Part shown: positions 1 to 13,100 of the stretch, piece after piece
Layout: every line of letters starts with the position of its first letter
How positions within the stretch are numbered: the stretch's first letter is position 1
From: Morinoia aosen
Lineage: Eukaryota > Arthropoda > Malacostraca > Amphipoda > Talitridae
DNA length: 64,000 nucleotides
Direction of reading: 5' to 3'
Assembly: GCA_030386875.1 (NCBI GenBank)
Contig: CM059569.1
Span: 46,415,842 to 46,479,841 of the forward strand
Program-made: the position numbers and the translations under genes
Notes under the pieces: generated by a model
The model's input: the letters and a program-made list of their open reading frames with translations, nothing else
Told to the model about the DNA's origin: nothing
The model's database searches: none

Positions 1-1400
1 CTCTTGCTCATACTTACTACATTCCAGCACAAAATGCTCAATTGTTTCTTCTTTTCTTCTTTCTTTCTTGAACGTACGAATTTGCACAATAAGATCTGTA
101 GTAAGCGGAACAAGCCGAATGATCCATTCTTGAGAGACTCCAGAATAAGAGCAAAATAGTTTTGATCACAATTTATTAAAATGACATTTCTCCTCAATGA
201 TAGTGAGTATCTCTTTAGAACTTGAAAAATCATCATGTCAAGAAATTTTGTGGGTCTGTACTTGGTTCTCATTAGTCACATCAGCGCGCACCTGCAATGG
301 TCGCAATCATTCTAACTTAGAAAACCATCATGGCTCTAATATTATTTTCTGATTTATTTCCTAATGAAAGAACTTATAGAAGAAAAAATCTAATGCAATA
401 GCAATAAAAATGACTTTCTGTGACTACTTGTCAATGTCTTGTGCTGGAGAAGCTTGACAGCATTCAGAATCAATTTAGATAAAATATTGTATCTCGGTTC
501 GAAAACCAATTACGTAATTAACTCCATTCACTAATAATTAGGATTAAAATCATTCATTTCTTTCATTTATGCATCCTGCACGCCCATAAAAATTAGCGAA
601 CACAAATGATTGAATACATTTTGATGCTAGCTCACATTAATATATTTTAAAAAGGTGGGGTATCTTGTAGCTACATTAATTCTAATCCTCTGATTACGTA
701 TATTTTTATTCATTTATTCATATTTTGAAGTAAAGAACCACGCGACACTCATTGGAATAGCGATAACTCTCCTCTTGAAGTGGTGAGCCAGTGTACTAAT
801 TTTATTTACGGAAATACCAAACTAATTTTCGATCGATAATTTAATAATTAATTGTTGGTCGCAGTGGGTCCGATAAATGTAGCCATTATGGTTTTCAGTC
901 TTAAAGTTTCTTATTATGAAATGAGAAACTTCATTCTGCTACATTTGGTTACGACTGTATTGCTCTGGCTGTGGGCTTCAAAAAGTGATGTTTCAAATTG
1001 AAAATGCAAAGATGAGCTAGCTTCTAATTTCCTGATAGAAACATAGTGAACATTAAGTAACAGTCGAAACTATATAAACCTTGTAGGTTCCTCATTTTCT
1101 TTTTAATCGCAATAATAGTTCGCAAATATGTGCACATGAGAAGAAATATAATCAAGGTGACAATTTTATATCGATTAAAGGTAACCGATAGCTACAAAGT
1201 TTTTGCTACTCAGTTGAACCTAGTAGTGATTCCATGATCAACTGTGCTATAAAGGCTTAAAGAAATGCGGGATGGACAGTACTACCGAGTGGAACGACTT
1301 CATATAGAAAAAAAGAAAAAGAAAAAAAAAGAAAAACAGTATATTTCCAATATAGATGGTACAAAAGTACCATCATTGGTTTTTGAAATCTCTTAAAATT
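1..1400. other. AT-rich non-coding stretch, no gene recognised
   Basis: No ORF of note, no RNA-gene signature and no clear tandem structure is visible. An A-rich run interrupted by single G bases lies near 1308-1336. It is probably intergenic or intronic DNA. Confidence 0.6.
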
Positions 1401-1422
1401 AATACACTTAGATGATACACAC

Positions 1423-1446
1423 ACACGAGTATTGTAAAACTCGTGT
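1423..1446. repeat. Short perfect hairpin (8-bp stem)
   Basis: ACACGAGT is followed by an 8-nt loop and then ACTCGTGT, a perfect inverted repeat. It is flanked by short ACAC runs. No function can be assigned. Confidence 0.6.
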
Positions 1447-1539
1447 CACTAGTCGAAAATAAATGATTGAGGGCCATGTACTCCAAATCTTGCTTAATCT
1501 ACATTTGATAATACATGTAATGATAATTATAATAGACAA

Positions 1540-2960
1540 CACAATTTCATGGACGATGCATTTTCATTGTGAGGTGAAAACACTTTTGACAGTTTACATG
1601 TACATGACATAAAACTTCGCAATTCTTGATGCCAGGAAATAATACATGAATCGCTTGTTTCGGCCAATGTTCAAAAGTGTCATTTTGAGGAAGCATGAAA
1701 AAAAAAATATATATATATAAATATACATCCGTATACATATACACACACATATATATATATTCATACATATATATACATGTACATATACACACATACATAT
1801 ACATGTATACACGTACACATAAGCATGAGGACCAAGAAGATAATAAGTTTTGTATTTCTAATCCAACAATTTCAACGTAGCGGTCATTAGTTGATAAGCA
1901 TTTTATTTAAACAAAAAGTGGATGATCGCACAACAAATGTATAGTTTTTACATGAATGCTTTACAATAATAAAGAGATGACGAGTTAGGTAATGTTACAA
2001 GTTGAGAGTGAACAGAAAAAAGACCATTATCTCTAGTAAAATGCTAGTTGTCAGTCTAGTACACACATGTGTGCACATATACATGCAAATGTATACATAT
2101 ACACATGCACGCACATAATTACACCAAACTCGTAAGGATACACAAATGCATTTCTATGCATCGAGGCAATACATACGCATTCTATTTAGTGTCATACGCA
2201 CAGCGTGCACTCGTACAGATATCTACAAGTAAGCATGTGCGCGAATATCAGCGTAAACCAGTCAGTATAAACCAGAAATTCGAATCGAGGAAAACGGAGA
2301 AAATATCTTTTATTATCGCATGAATTTTATAAAATTTCGTACTACAAATAGTGGCAAAAAACAGTCTACCTAAGTCTGAAACATGAAAACGATTGTGGGA
2401 CGTGAATAAGAAAGAAAACATTAATGTCCTATAAAGGTTTCATATTAGAAGAAGAAAAAAAAATCACATTATCTTTGAAATATGGCGCAAATTGTCGGCA
2501 ATTGATAAACAGACATAGGTATCACATTATTATAAGCATATAACTATAAGCGTAATACTGCAGTATAAATGGGTGATCACACAACGAATTTCTTGCTTTT
2601 TTTACATGGTTGCTTTACAATTTCATATTAGAAAGAAAATCACATTATCTTTGTAATATGGTACAGAATGTCTGCAATTGATAAACACACACACACACGT
2701 AGGTACCATGACGGTCTAGTTTGATGCTTGCACAGAAATGGAGAGGAATGACATAAAATGCAACCTTCGACTGGTTTATCTACTCTAGTGCACACAGGTG
2801 TACGTGCACATATGCACACCCATATGCCCACATACACCTATATACGTACACCCATATTCAAGTAAGCATGTTTGCAAACGGCAGCGTATAGGCGATCAAA
2901 TCACACTACCTACGCATACTCTAAAACTGTTTTGTGATATCTTGTATTATAAAACAATAA
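1540..2960. repeat. Degenerate tandem copies of a ~0.65-0.75 kb unit containing CA/TA microsatellites
   Basis: Several landmarks recur in the same order. A block beginning GGATGATCGCACAAC near 1920 recurs near 2570. ATCACATTATCTTTG with a following ATTGATAAACA recurs near 2461 and 2639. A CTAGT-CACAC-GTGCACATAT block recurs near 2055 and 2787. AAGTAAGCATGT plus CAGCGTA recurs near 2229 and 2861. The copies are strongly diverged, which points to an old segmental tandem duplication carrying its microsatellite with it. There is no coding content. Confidence 0.6.
1695..1830. repeat. (AT)n/(ACAT)n compound microsatellite
   Basis: A poly-A run passes into AT, ACAC and ACAT tracts. ORFs read through it on both strands are only low-complexity Tyr/Ile/Met/Cys strings. 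Confidence 0.9.
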
Positions 2961-3041
2961 GCGAGGGAGGTTATTGAGCAATGGAGATACCAGGCAAATG
3001 AGATTCGACAGTACTTATTTTGTGTGTTCTGTAACTAAGAA

Positions 3042-3850
3042 TTATTCTTGAGACACTAGATGACGAGTTATTTTGGCTTTAAATTCTCTCGGTCTTTGAG
3101 GGACTTTAATACTCAGGGGAAGTTTGTTCCACAGTAAAGCGCCTGATATGGACAGGGCCTTCTGCCCTAAGTGAGATGAACGATAGTTGACTAAGACATT
3201 ATTGTTTCTATTCGGTTTTTGATTGGTTACAGTGGGTGGATGGAAACACACTATCTCAGCATTGCTCTGAGGAAGATATAACGAGGAGAATACGTATTGG
3301 GCCTTCTGCATGAGGAGCCTTTCTTGGATAGAAATCCAGCCGAGTTTATTGAGGAGAGGGGTTACGTGGTCACTTCTTTTGAAATTACCGTTGCATACCA
3401 CCTTCGCTGCAAAATTCATGCACTTTTGTAAGTCCCTTTGAAGGTATTTAGGTAAGTCTCCCCATACTAGGCTGCAGTAGTCAATGCGCGATAACACAAG
3501 GGATTGAATTGCTAATAATCTGGATTTTTCGTCTAGCATATTTTTTATACGATGAAAAAACATTAAAGTTCCGTATATTTTGTTGCAAGTAGTCTCAACG
3601 TGAGATTTGAAGGACATATTTCTATCGAACCAGATCCCTAGATTTTTAACTTTTTCTGATTCATTTATTTTATCATTTCCAACTTCAAGAGTAAGATCTG
3701 AAGTTATTTTAATTGCATCTTTGGATTCAAAAATAATACATTTTAGAATTTTAAGGGGAAAATTAACTTACTCAAAAATATAATGTTCAGCTTCACAAAC
3801 TTTCAAAAGCTGGTCTTGAAGCAGCAGTGAACAGTTGTGAGGCGTACAGA
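3042..3850 (-). pseudogene. 3' fragment of a non-LTR retrotransposon reverse transcriptase ORF (L2/CR1/Jockey-like)
   Basis: The minus strand reads a 191-codon open stretch ending at 3042. It continues upstream in the same frame to about 3850, with one in-frame stop near 3768. The order of features is that of the palm end and thumb of LINE reverse transcriptases: a KCIIF stretch (about 3728), then KNLGIWFDRNMSFKSHV (the typical 'LGV.fD..L.w..HI' block), then SLVLSRIDYCSLVWGDLP, then NKLGWISIQERLLMQKAQYV and a C-terminal LWNKLPLSIK block just before the stop. The polymerase catalytic motif and the endonuclease are absent, so this is a 5'-truncated dead copy. The clade assignment is tentative. 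Confidence 0.85.
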
Positions 3851-4239
3851 AAATTGTTTAATTTGACAGTTAAGTAATGTAGAGCGAAATGTAACAGTAT
3901 TTAGTTCACTATTGCAGAGGTGCGAAATGGTGTGACTCATTCGCTTTGTCGTCTCGAGTAAGGAGTTTATGAGTAACGTGAGTAAAATTTATTAGTAAAG
4001 GAAAATACATGAACTATATTGATATACAACAACCAAAAAATTACTGTGAGTCTTCTCAAAGTAATACATAAGACGAAACATTACCTCTACGGTTTCAAGG
4101 CAGCCTTGAAATTTTCAGTAACTTGCAACTCATTTTTGGTCGGGATTCATTTGTGTAGCTGAGTGGAGACTTCTCTAACGCGATGTAGCCTCTGGTTGAA
4201 TTGTTAAGTAGAAAGCGGATCTGGTCGCTGTATTTATTT
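3851..4239. other. Non-coding spacer
   Basis: AT-rich sequence between the LINE fragment and the SINE, with no coding or repeat structure that I can support. Confidence 0.5.
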
Positions 4240-4530
4240 GATTTTGTGATTATGAGCTTGTCCCAGTGCGCTGGTTAAGAATGCGCATCCTTCACGAGAA
4301 GGTATCGGCAGTTTGAATCCCGGCAGTGCCGCCCGGTAATTTCTCCCCGTTGAGAATAGAGAGAACTCAGTCACAATTCCCCACTCAACCCAGGTGTCGG
4401 AAATGGGTACCGGCTTGACCGGAGGCAATCGTCATTGCGTCCTGCTGTTAGTTACATGACATTTGTAAAACAAATGTAGAAGATGATATGTATAAGGCTT
4501 GATGGAAATAAAACACAATTTTTTAAAAAC
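4240..4530 (+). mobile_element. tRNA-derived SINE
   Basis: The 5' part looks like a tRNA gene. An A-box-like AGTGCGCTGGTTAAG lies near 4265. A B-box-like GCAGTTTGAATCCCGG lies near 4308, at about the spacing expected for an internal RNA polymerase III promoter. A tRNA-unrelated body follows, containing the GGTGTCGGAAATGGGTACCGGC type of segment (near 4393), which is seen in arthropod SINEs. The element ends in an AATAAA-containing tail near 4509 and a T/A run. A 64-codon ORF on the other strand is a shadow. I could not define target-site duplications. It would depend on a partner LINE for mobility. Confidence 0.75.
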
Positions 4531-5300
4531 ATTCTTTTTTGTTGGGCGGGTGTGAAGTTGGGTAAATTAAGTGCTCGATTTTGCTGTCTAGTCGAATCGG
4601 AGTTATTACTGATGTAAGTCAGGGTGTAGTAGATAGGGTCACCAAATTAAAGGGATTCTATTATTGAAAAAGGAGGTTCTAGCTTGGTATGTTAATTTAT
4701 ATTTATTTGTTAAATTAGATTAGGCGTGCTAGTTTAGGTCTCTCAAACTCAATAACGAAGTTCCAAAGAGAGAAAAGTTAACAAAAGTGTGCTTATTGTT
4801 TTCCTTTTTACTTCATTATTCTGACACTGAGAAAGAATGAAAAGGACTAATGCGCTTGTATTTTATTGTTAAGTTAACATGATATTATAGGGTATGCAAG
4901 TCAATTCCAAGAGGTGAAAGCCACGCAATTTTTGTATGATAAAAAAGACGCACTGTGACGTGTAGACTCGAGCGCGATGGATGATAGAATAGCCTTACCG
5001 TCAAGATGACCCGCCCTATATATCCTTAAAACCGGATGTAGGATAAATGTTGCCTAATTAATTGGAAAAATTCTATTTTCAATTCTTTATTTTGTTGAAA
5101 AATGACAGAAGTAGAATTTATTTCTTGGCAATAGAGTCATTTACATAATTTCAAATCGAATCTAGTAATTGATTCGTAGTCAAAATGCAATATATTGTTT
5201 TAAGCATAATTGGTTGTGTTTGAAAATCTTACTGGGACTGGAGCATCTACACGAGACATGTAGCTGATTTCCTTTGAGGAACCTAATTAAACTCTAACTC
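4531..5300. other. Non-coding AT-rich DNA
   Basis: No coding, RNA or clear repeat signal is visible. Confidence 0.5.
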
Positions 5301-5301
5301 C

Positions 5302-5336
5302 ACCTTCAATTCTAACTTCAACTCCAACTCCAACTC
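5302..5336. repeat. (CTCCAA)n-like microsatellite
   Basis: Imperfect CAACTCCAACTCC repeats of about 35 bp. Confidence 0.75.
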
Positions 5337-5449
5337 ATTACAAAGTAATTAGGTTTCGCCCGTTGCCCAGAGGCCCCGCAGACTGAACCGGGTTTGATTG
5401 GTTACCATGTGGACGGAATCGACGTACAGCATGTTTGCTGTTCAGTAGA

Positions 5450-5806
5450 ACAGCGTGGAGCTTGTCTGAAGCAGTGTGGAGAGCAGAACTAGTGTGGGTT
5501 TATATAAAAAGCGTCACCAAGAAATGGGAACCGAATTTTCCAAAATATAACTATTTGTATAAGCTAATCATTAGTACGCGAAGGGGCTTCAGGATAAATT
5601 TAAGATTGCTGCTTGGTACAACAGTTTAGAGCCTGTCTGGATCTGTGTAGAGGGTAGAATGAGTGTGGGTTTGTATAAAAGGCCTCAGCAAAAAATGAGA
5701 AATTAATTTCCAAAAATTACTACCATTTGCATAAGCTAATCACAAGTACGCATGGGGCTTCCGAACAAATTTAAGCACTGTGTTACGTTGCAGAGAACCG
5801 TTTAGA
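5450..5806. repeat. ~172-bp tandem duplication
   Basis: AGTGTGGGTTT recurs at 5491 and 5662, and AAGCTAATCA at 5561 and 5733, with matching surroundings. This gives a two-copy repeat with a 171-172 bp period. Two short ORFs here (about 64-74 codons) overlap on opposite strands and resemble nothing known. Confidence 0.8.
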
Positions 5807-7029
5807 TCAAATGAGCTGCTTTTAAACGTACAAAATCTGGAGGTTAAATTTTCATCGGAAGAGTTAATATCTCCAGGAAAGGTCGTAATGCACCTTGAGT
5901 TGGAGTTGTGGTTTCCTTCCCTGCCGTGAACTGAGTGTACTGAAGTACGTCTCTCATGCAACAAGGTGAGGCGTCATGTTTTCAGAACTGATTGAAAAAT
6001 ACTGTCAAACGTTAGCGATGAAAAATTGTATCCGTTGTAAATTGTAAAATTTTAGAATTGTATCACTTTGTATTGATTTTTCTTCAGTCTCTCAAAAAGT
6101 TCATTTTTTCACAAAGCTTAAAATTTCCATCTCGAGACGCTTCTTTACTGATAAGTGACTGATCAGAAGTAACTGATAAATGTTTGCAAACTTTTAGCAC
6201 AAGATTTAGGCAACAGAGATTGATCCTGACTTTGTACTCACGTGTACTTTCCTGCAATCACTCTAATTGCATATCTTATATCAAATCTTCTACATTTTTC
6301 AGACATTTACCTGGAACAAATATTTTATCCTAGCAAGTCTGTTAGAATGACAATTTTGCTAAGCGAAGCATTCCCCAACTTCGTTCTCATTTCTCTCAAT
6401 ATTCAACAGAGCTCTTTTGCTAAATGAAGTTAACTGTCGTCGTAGTAAAAATTGACTTCCTGCCCGCCTAGTGAACAACCCTGTTTGAATAGAACTTTTG
6501 TAATTAATTCTGCTTATAAATATCTGGTTACGCAAACTAGCGTTCGTTTTATAATTCCAATTGGAAAAACAACTTCAGAACATATATCAAGGTAATTTAA
6601 ACTCTTAGTTCTGAATAAAATAAATAATTTCAGCGTATTTCCACTCTGTATTTTACTTGCTGGGCCGAGATAAAAATAACGTTGCTCAAGTAAGCTGAGT
6701 TCAATTTTCCAACATTAATTTTTTTTAGTTGGAACTGTAATCAGGGACTAACGAGGGATAAGATCCTGAACTTCTTTTGAAATCCCTCACTTGCAATATG
6801 CACTCTACACGTATACATATTCTTAAAAACACTAGGGAAATAACACATGCAACTTGAATAGAGTTGGATTTTTTTCGTTCATCTTATTCACTGTAAACAA
6901 AATCTAACAAGGAAAAGGAAGCCTGGATATTTTTAAACTTTAAAAAATCTGTGAACTTTTTTCATACCTTGTTTCTTACGCGTCCAAAACAGCACCTATA
7001 ACGGAAATTTCTTTCGAAACTTCCAGGTT
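5807..7029. other. Non-coding, upstream of the four-transmembrane gene
   Basis: AT-rich sequence without a recognised gene. The promoter and any 5' non-coding exon of the gene starting at 7105 would be expected here or further upstream, but no TATA or initiator element stands out. Confidence 0.4.
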
Positions 7030-7104
7030 TCATCTAATTAGTTCCTGCAGTAAGCCAGAACTAACAAGGTAGAAGAAACCGTACTGGTGATCTCCGCAGG
7101 CAAA

Positions 7105-7167
7105 ATGGGTTGTTGTTGCTGCTGTACCAACTACACTTGTTGCCTGGTGCTCGCTGCAGCCAATATG
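7105..7167 (+). CDS. Coding exon 1 of the four-transmembrane gene
   Basis: The ATG at 7105 sits in the favourable arthropod context CAAAATGG. The exon codes for 21 residues (MGCCCCCTNYTCC then LVLAAANM) and ends at donor ATG|gtacgt, phase 0. An AG at 7098-7099 could be an acceptor, so the 5' untranslated region may lie in an upstream exon or extend through this point. A second donor, AAG|gtacgt at 7240, is in the same frame and would add 24 residues. This exon is the least certain of the five. Confidence 0.55.
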
Positions 7168-10100
7168 GTACGTTCTAACTATTGTTGTAGCTGCTGTACC
7201 AACTACACTTGTTGCCTGGTGCTCCCTGCAGCCAATAAGGTACGTTCTAACTATTGTTGTAGCTGCTGTACCAACTACAACTGGTGCTTGGTCCGCCGCC
7301 AAATACTCTATATTTTAATATTGTTGTTATTGTCGTTGCTGTAATAATTATACTTGATGTTTGGTGCTCGTTGCAGCCAATATGGTACGTCCTTAATATT
7401 AAGAAACTTCTGCGCTCAACTTTTGTCTACTTTCGTCTTTCTGATCCAGAAAGCTGGGGAGTATTGTGATGAAGCGTTAGCTTGGAAAATTTTTGTGCGA
7501 AGCATGTATTTATGATATCGAACTATGCATTAGTTCTCCTTAGGTTTTGAAAACTTGGGCGTGTGCGTAATGCGTGCAGTGAGGCTCATTATCCAACAAA
7601 GTGCTCAAATGTAACAGGTGGAAATGAAGAATTTTGGTTCTTTGCTATCTATATAGTGGGAATAACGAATAGATATAAGATATTTTGGTTTCTTGATAGC
7701 TGCAATGTGAGGATAACGTGTAGAAATAATGAATTTCAATTCCTTGCTAGTTGTAAGATGAGAAAAACATGTGAAAATAAAGAATTTTTGCTTCTTGCTA
7801 AATGTAAAATGAAGATAATGCGCAGAAATAAGGAATTGTTGTCCCTTATTAGCAGTATTGTTAGAATAACGTGCAGATATAAGGATTTGTTGTCTCTTAT
7901 TAGCAGTATTGTGAGAATAACGTGCAGAAATAAGGAATTGTTGTCTCTTATTATCAGTATTGTTAAAATAACGTGCAGAAATAAGGATTTGTTGTCTCTT
8001 ATTAGCAGTATTGTGAGAATAACGTGCAGAAATAAGGAATTGTTGTCTCTTATTATCAGTATTGTTAAAATAACGTGCAGAAATAAGGATTTGTTGTCTC
8101 TTATTAGCAGTATTGTGAGAATAACGTGCAGAAATAAGGAATTGTTGTCTCTTATTATCAGTATTGTTAAAATAACGTGCAGATATAAGGATTTGTTGTC
8201 TCTTATTAGCAGTATTGTGAGAATAACGTGCAGAAATAAGGAATTGTTGTCTCTTATTATCAGTATTGTTAAAATAACGTGCAGAAATAAGGATTTGTTG
8301 TCTCTTATTAGCAGTATTGTTAAAATAACGTGCAGAAATAAGGAATTATTGTCTCTTGTTAGCAGTATTGTTAAAATAACGTGCAGAAATAAGGAATTGT
8401 TGTCTCTTATTAGCAGTATTGTGAGAATAACGTGCAGAAATAAGGAATTGTTGTCTCTTATTAGCAGTATTTTAAAATAACGTGTAGAAATAAGGAATTG
8501 TTGTCTCTTGTTAGCAGTATTGTTAAAATAACGTGCAGAAATAAGGAATTGTTGTCTCTTATTAGCAGTATTGTTAGAATAACGTGCAGAAATAAGGAAT
8601 TGTTGTCTCTTATTAGCAGTATTGTTAAAATAACGTGCAGAAATAAGGAATTGTTGTCTCTTATTAGCAGGATTGTTAAAATAACGTGTAGAAATAAGGA
8701 ATTGTTGTCTCTTGTTAGCAGTATTGTTAAAATAACGTGCAGAAATAAGGAATTGTTGTCTCTTATTAGCAGTATTGTTAAAATAACGTGCAGAAATAAG
8801 GAATTGTTGTCTCTTATTAGCAGTATTTTAAAATAACGTGCAGAAATAAGGAATTGTTGTCTCTTATTAGCAGTATTGTTAAAATAACGTGCAGAAATAA
8901 GGAATTGTTGTCTCTTATTAGCAGTATTTTAAAATAACGTGTAGAAATAAGGAATTGTTGTCTCTTGTTAGCAGTATTGTTAAAATAACGTGCAGAAATA
9001 AGGAATTGTTGTCTCTTATTAGCAGTATTGTGAGAATAAGGAATTATAAGGAATAAGGAATATAGCAGAAGTAAGGAATTTAGTATCTTCACTAGCAGCG
9101 ATGTGAAGATAACATTCAGAAATAAGAACTTTTAGAGTCTTGCTAGCTATATAATGTGAGAATAACATGTATAAATAAATAAATAAATCAATGTTTTGTT
9201 AGCGGTAATGTGAAAATAACGTGAAGGAATAAGATAATTCCATTTCTTGGTACGATGTCTTTACCATCGAAAGCACGTCCTGACGTGAAGCTAATAACGC
9301 ACATTTTCAACCTGAAGTTTTGGGGCAAACTTTGCGATGCCTGCAGCCTTTGCTTGAGCCTTCAGTGTAGCTGCTATCGAGTGATATCTCTAATTTTGGA
9401 CGAACTGATTTCTTAAGAAACAAATCAATTCGTTGTCGTTGTGACTTAAACGGATAATTTTCTAATATTTGTTCATATAATTTGGATGTGATAACGCGTA
9501 GATTGTTTCTAAAACAAATCACTTCGTTTTCGTTGTGACCTAAGAGGATGATTTATTTTTCAACTTAATTATTATTAAATGTAATTTTTGAGGGACTTTG
9601 CGAGGTAACACTCAACTATAACGATATGACACTCAACTAAAACTTCTTTTATTCCGTCAGGCTCTTGGAATTTTGGCTCTCATCTCTAAAGTTATTGGGT
9701 TCCAGTCTCTGCAGGGTGGTGAGTTAGGTGGTGTTGTGGTGTACATTGTGGTGCTGCGGTGTGGTGTTGTGGTGTACATTGGGGTGCTGTGGTGTGGTGT
9801 CGTGGTGTACATCGTGGTGCTGCGATGTGGTGTTGTGGTTTGCATTGTGGTGCTGCGATGTGGTGTTGTGGTGTGCATTGTGGTGCTGCGGTGTGACGTG
9901 TTGTGGTGTGCATTGGGGTGCTGTGGTGTGGTGTCGTGGTGTACATTGTGGTGCTGCGATGTGGTGTTGTGGTTTGCATTGTGGTGCTGCGATGTGGTGT
10001 TGTGGTGTGCATTGTGGTGCTGCGGTGTGGTGTTGTGGTGTGCATTGTGGTGCTGTGGTGTGGTGTTGTGGTGGGCATTGTGGTGCTGCGGTGTGGTGTT

Positions 10101-13100
10101 GTGGTGTGCATTGTGGTGCTGTGGTGTGGTGCTGCGGTGTGGTGCTGCGGTGTGGTGTTGTGGTATGCATTGTGGTGCTGCGGTGTGGTGTTGTGGTGTG
10201 CATTGTGGTGCTGCGGTGTGGTGTTGTGGTGTGCATTGTGGTGCTGCGGTGTGGTGTTGTGGTGTGCATTGTGGTGCTGTGGTGTGGTGCTGCGGTGTGG
10301 TGCTGCGGTGTGGTGTTGTGGTATGTATTGTGGTGCTGCGGTGTGGTGTTGTGGTGTGCATTTTGGTGCTGCGGTGTGGTGTTGTGGTGTGCATTGTGGT
10401 GCTGTGGTGTGGTGCTGCGGTGTGGTGTTGTGGTGTGCATTGTGGTGCTGTGGTGTGGTGCTGCGGTGTGGTGTTGTGGTATGCATTGTGGTGCTGCAGT
10501 GTGGTGCTGCGGTGTGGTGTTGTGGTGTACATTGTGGTGCTGCGGTGTGGTGTTGTGGTGTACATTGTGGTGCTGCGGTGTGGTGTTGTGGTGTGCATTG
10601 TGGTGCTGTGGTGTGGTGCTGCGGTGTGGTGCTGCGGTGTGGTGTTGTGGTATGCATTGTGGTGCTGCGGTGTGGTGTTGTGGTGTGCATTGTGGTGCTG
10701 CGGTGTGGTGTTGTGGTGTGCATTGTGGTGCTGCGGTGTGGTGTTGTGGTGTGCATTGTGGTGCTGTGGTGTGGTGCTGCGGTGTGGTGCTGCGGTGTGG
10801 TGTTGTGGTATGCATTGTGGTGCTGCGGTGTGGTGTTGTGGTGTGCATTTTGGTGCTGCGGTGTGGTGTTGTGGTGTGCATTGTGGTGCTGTGGTGTGGT
10901 GCTGCGGTGTGGTGTTGTGGTGTGCATTGTGGTGCTGTGGTGTGGTGCTGCGGTGTGGTGTTGTGGTATGCATTGTGGTGCTGCAGTGTGGTGCTGCGGT
11001 GTGGTGTTGTGGTGTACATTGTGGTGCTGCGGTGTGGTGTTGTGGTGTACATTGTGGTGCTGCGGTGTGGTGTTGTGGTGTGCATTGTGGTGCTGTGGTG
11101 TGGTGTGGTGGTGTACATTCTGGTGTTGTGGTGTGGTGCTGCGGTGTAGTGTTGTGGTGTGGTGCCGCGGTGTAGTGTGGGGGTGTATATTGTGGTGTTG
11201 TGGTCTGGTGCTGCGGTGTAGTGTTGTGATGTACATTTTGGTGATACAGTGTGGTGTTTTGCTGCTGCAGGACAGTATTGTGGTGTACATTGTGGTGTGA
11301 TTTTAAGTGTCGTAGTGTGGTGTTGTGGTGTACATCATAGTGCTACAGTGTGTTGTTATGGTGTGGTGATGTGGTGTTTTTTGCATATTATTTACAGCAA
11401 AACTAGAAACGCCACGCAAACAATTCACTCCTGTTTGTAATAAGTCTAACACCTTTGGTAGAAATTCATGATAAGTTAAACATTTCTCCGAGATCTTTTA
11501 GGATTCTTGATCTTTCCCACCTTCGTATAGATTTTGAAGTATCCTTGGCAGTGGACACTACAATTCGTATTGTGTCTTAATAGTAACTGACCTCGTGCAT
11601 CATTTCAGGTCCTGAGGGTGATATATTCAATTCGTATTGTGTGTTATTGGCAACTGACTTGTTGCATCATTTCAGGTCCTGTGGGTGATATATTCGAGGT
11701 GATCATCAGCGTCTTGAGTATCACCGCGGGAGCTCTTCTGCTGATGGCCGTTAGAGGGGTGAGAATCTTTCCGAAACTTGCTTCAGGTATGGTTTTTAGT
11801 GTAAGACGGATCTGTATGTGACATGTCAGTCAATAGTAGAATATTTCTGAGGCTGTAATGGTTGTAAAAAAGCTTCATGGGACTCATACTACTACATGCC
11901 AGTCAAAGATAGAATACTTCAGAGGCTGTAATAATTGAGAAGATGCTTCATGGGATTCATTCTAGTTGATGTTAGGACATTCCTGAAGCTGCAACGGTTG
12001 AAAAGAAGCTTCATGGACTCATACTAGTTGATGTTTGGACATTTCTGGAACTGTAATAGTTCCAAGCATTTTCGTGTCACACACTTCAGTCTGTCTACGT
12101 GAGGACACTTTCAGAACTGAAATAATGTGCCAAGTGTAATATCGCTATTTTCAGTACGACATTAGGTTTGTGTAAGAGGAAGCTTTGACTTCAATTCGCT
12201 TAGCCGAATACCAGGCAGGAGCAAGGGAAACGCACATCAGGACTTCTAGTATTGTACTGGTCTCCGTAGTTCACACAGCTTGCTCTTAAGTCTAGTTCGT
12301 AACAATGAAGTTCCACCCGGCGTCTTCCGGCGCCGGCGGTAGGGGCGCTTCCGACCCAACCGGTGCTCGTAAACGCCAGGCACCCATCGGCTCTTCCGGC
12401 GGATGCCCTATCTAGACATGTGACCCGAAGCTATAAGGCATCCGTGCCGAGCGAGACTCATAAATCTCAACCGCCGGTAGTCCCATTAACACCACCAGTA
12501 CTTCACTATACAACGCCAAGCATCTTCGTGTCACACTTCAGTCTATACTAGGACGTTTTTAGAACTACAAAACTGGGAAAAGCAGTTCCAAGTCACTCAC
12601 TTCAGAAGATTAAGGACATTTCTGTAAGTGTGAAAGTGCGTAAAGCAATTCCATGCGACTCTCTTCGGTCGCTACCAGGAGATTTTTTGTAGCTGAGCCT
12701 GAGTCTGAAAAATATTCATGAATGAAAACAACGTCGATTGACAGATAACTGTCGTATTATAGCATGTACGTGGTGAAGAAGTTTGTTATCGAAGGATCTT
12801 GTTACAATGCAAATATAAATATAATTTTTTATGAAATCATCTTATGACAGCATGCACAGTGCACGGGCAGGAAATTTTTCATTATTGGATTACATTAAAA
12901 CATGAATATAATAGGGAATTTTCACTGAAAATAAAGTTTTAATGGTAGGATTTTATCATGACGCATATAAACAAAAAATTTTCCACTGGCAAAAACACAA
13001 TTAGGTTCATGATTCATAGGACCTGCAGTGGTTGATGTACTTGTGACATATATATATAGGGGGAATTTACATGCGAAAAACACAATCAAATCATCAAATC

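Noticed and set aside
4234-4428. 64-codon minus-strand ORF
   Set aside because: It is the complement of the tRNA-derived SINE head and body.
9657-11300. His/Thr/Pro-rich minus-strand ORFs and Val/Cys/Trp-rich plus-strand ORFs
   Set aside because: Reading frames through the 33-bp GTG-rich minisatellite; several mutually exclusive frames on both strands are open.
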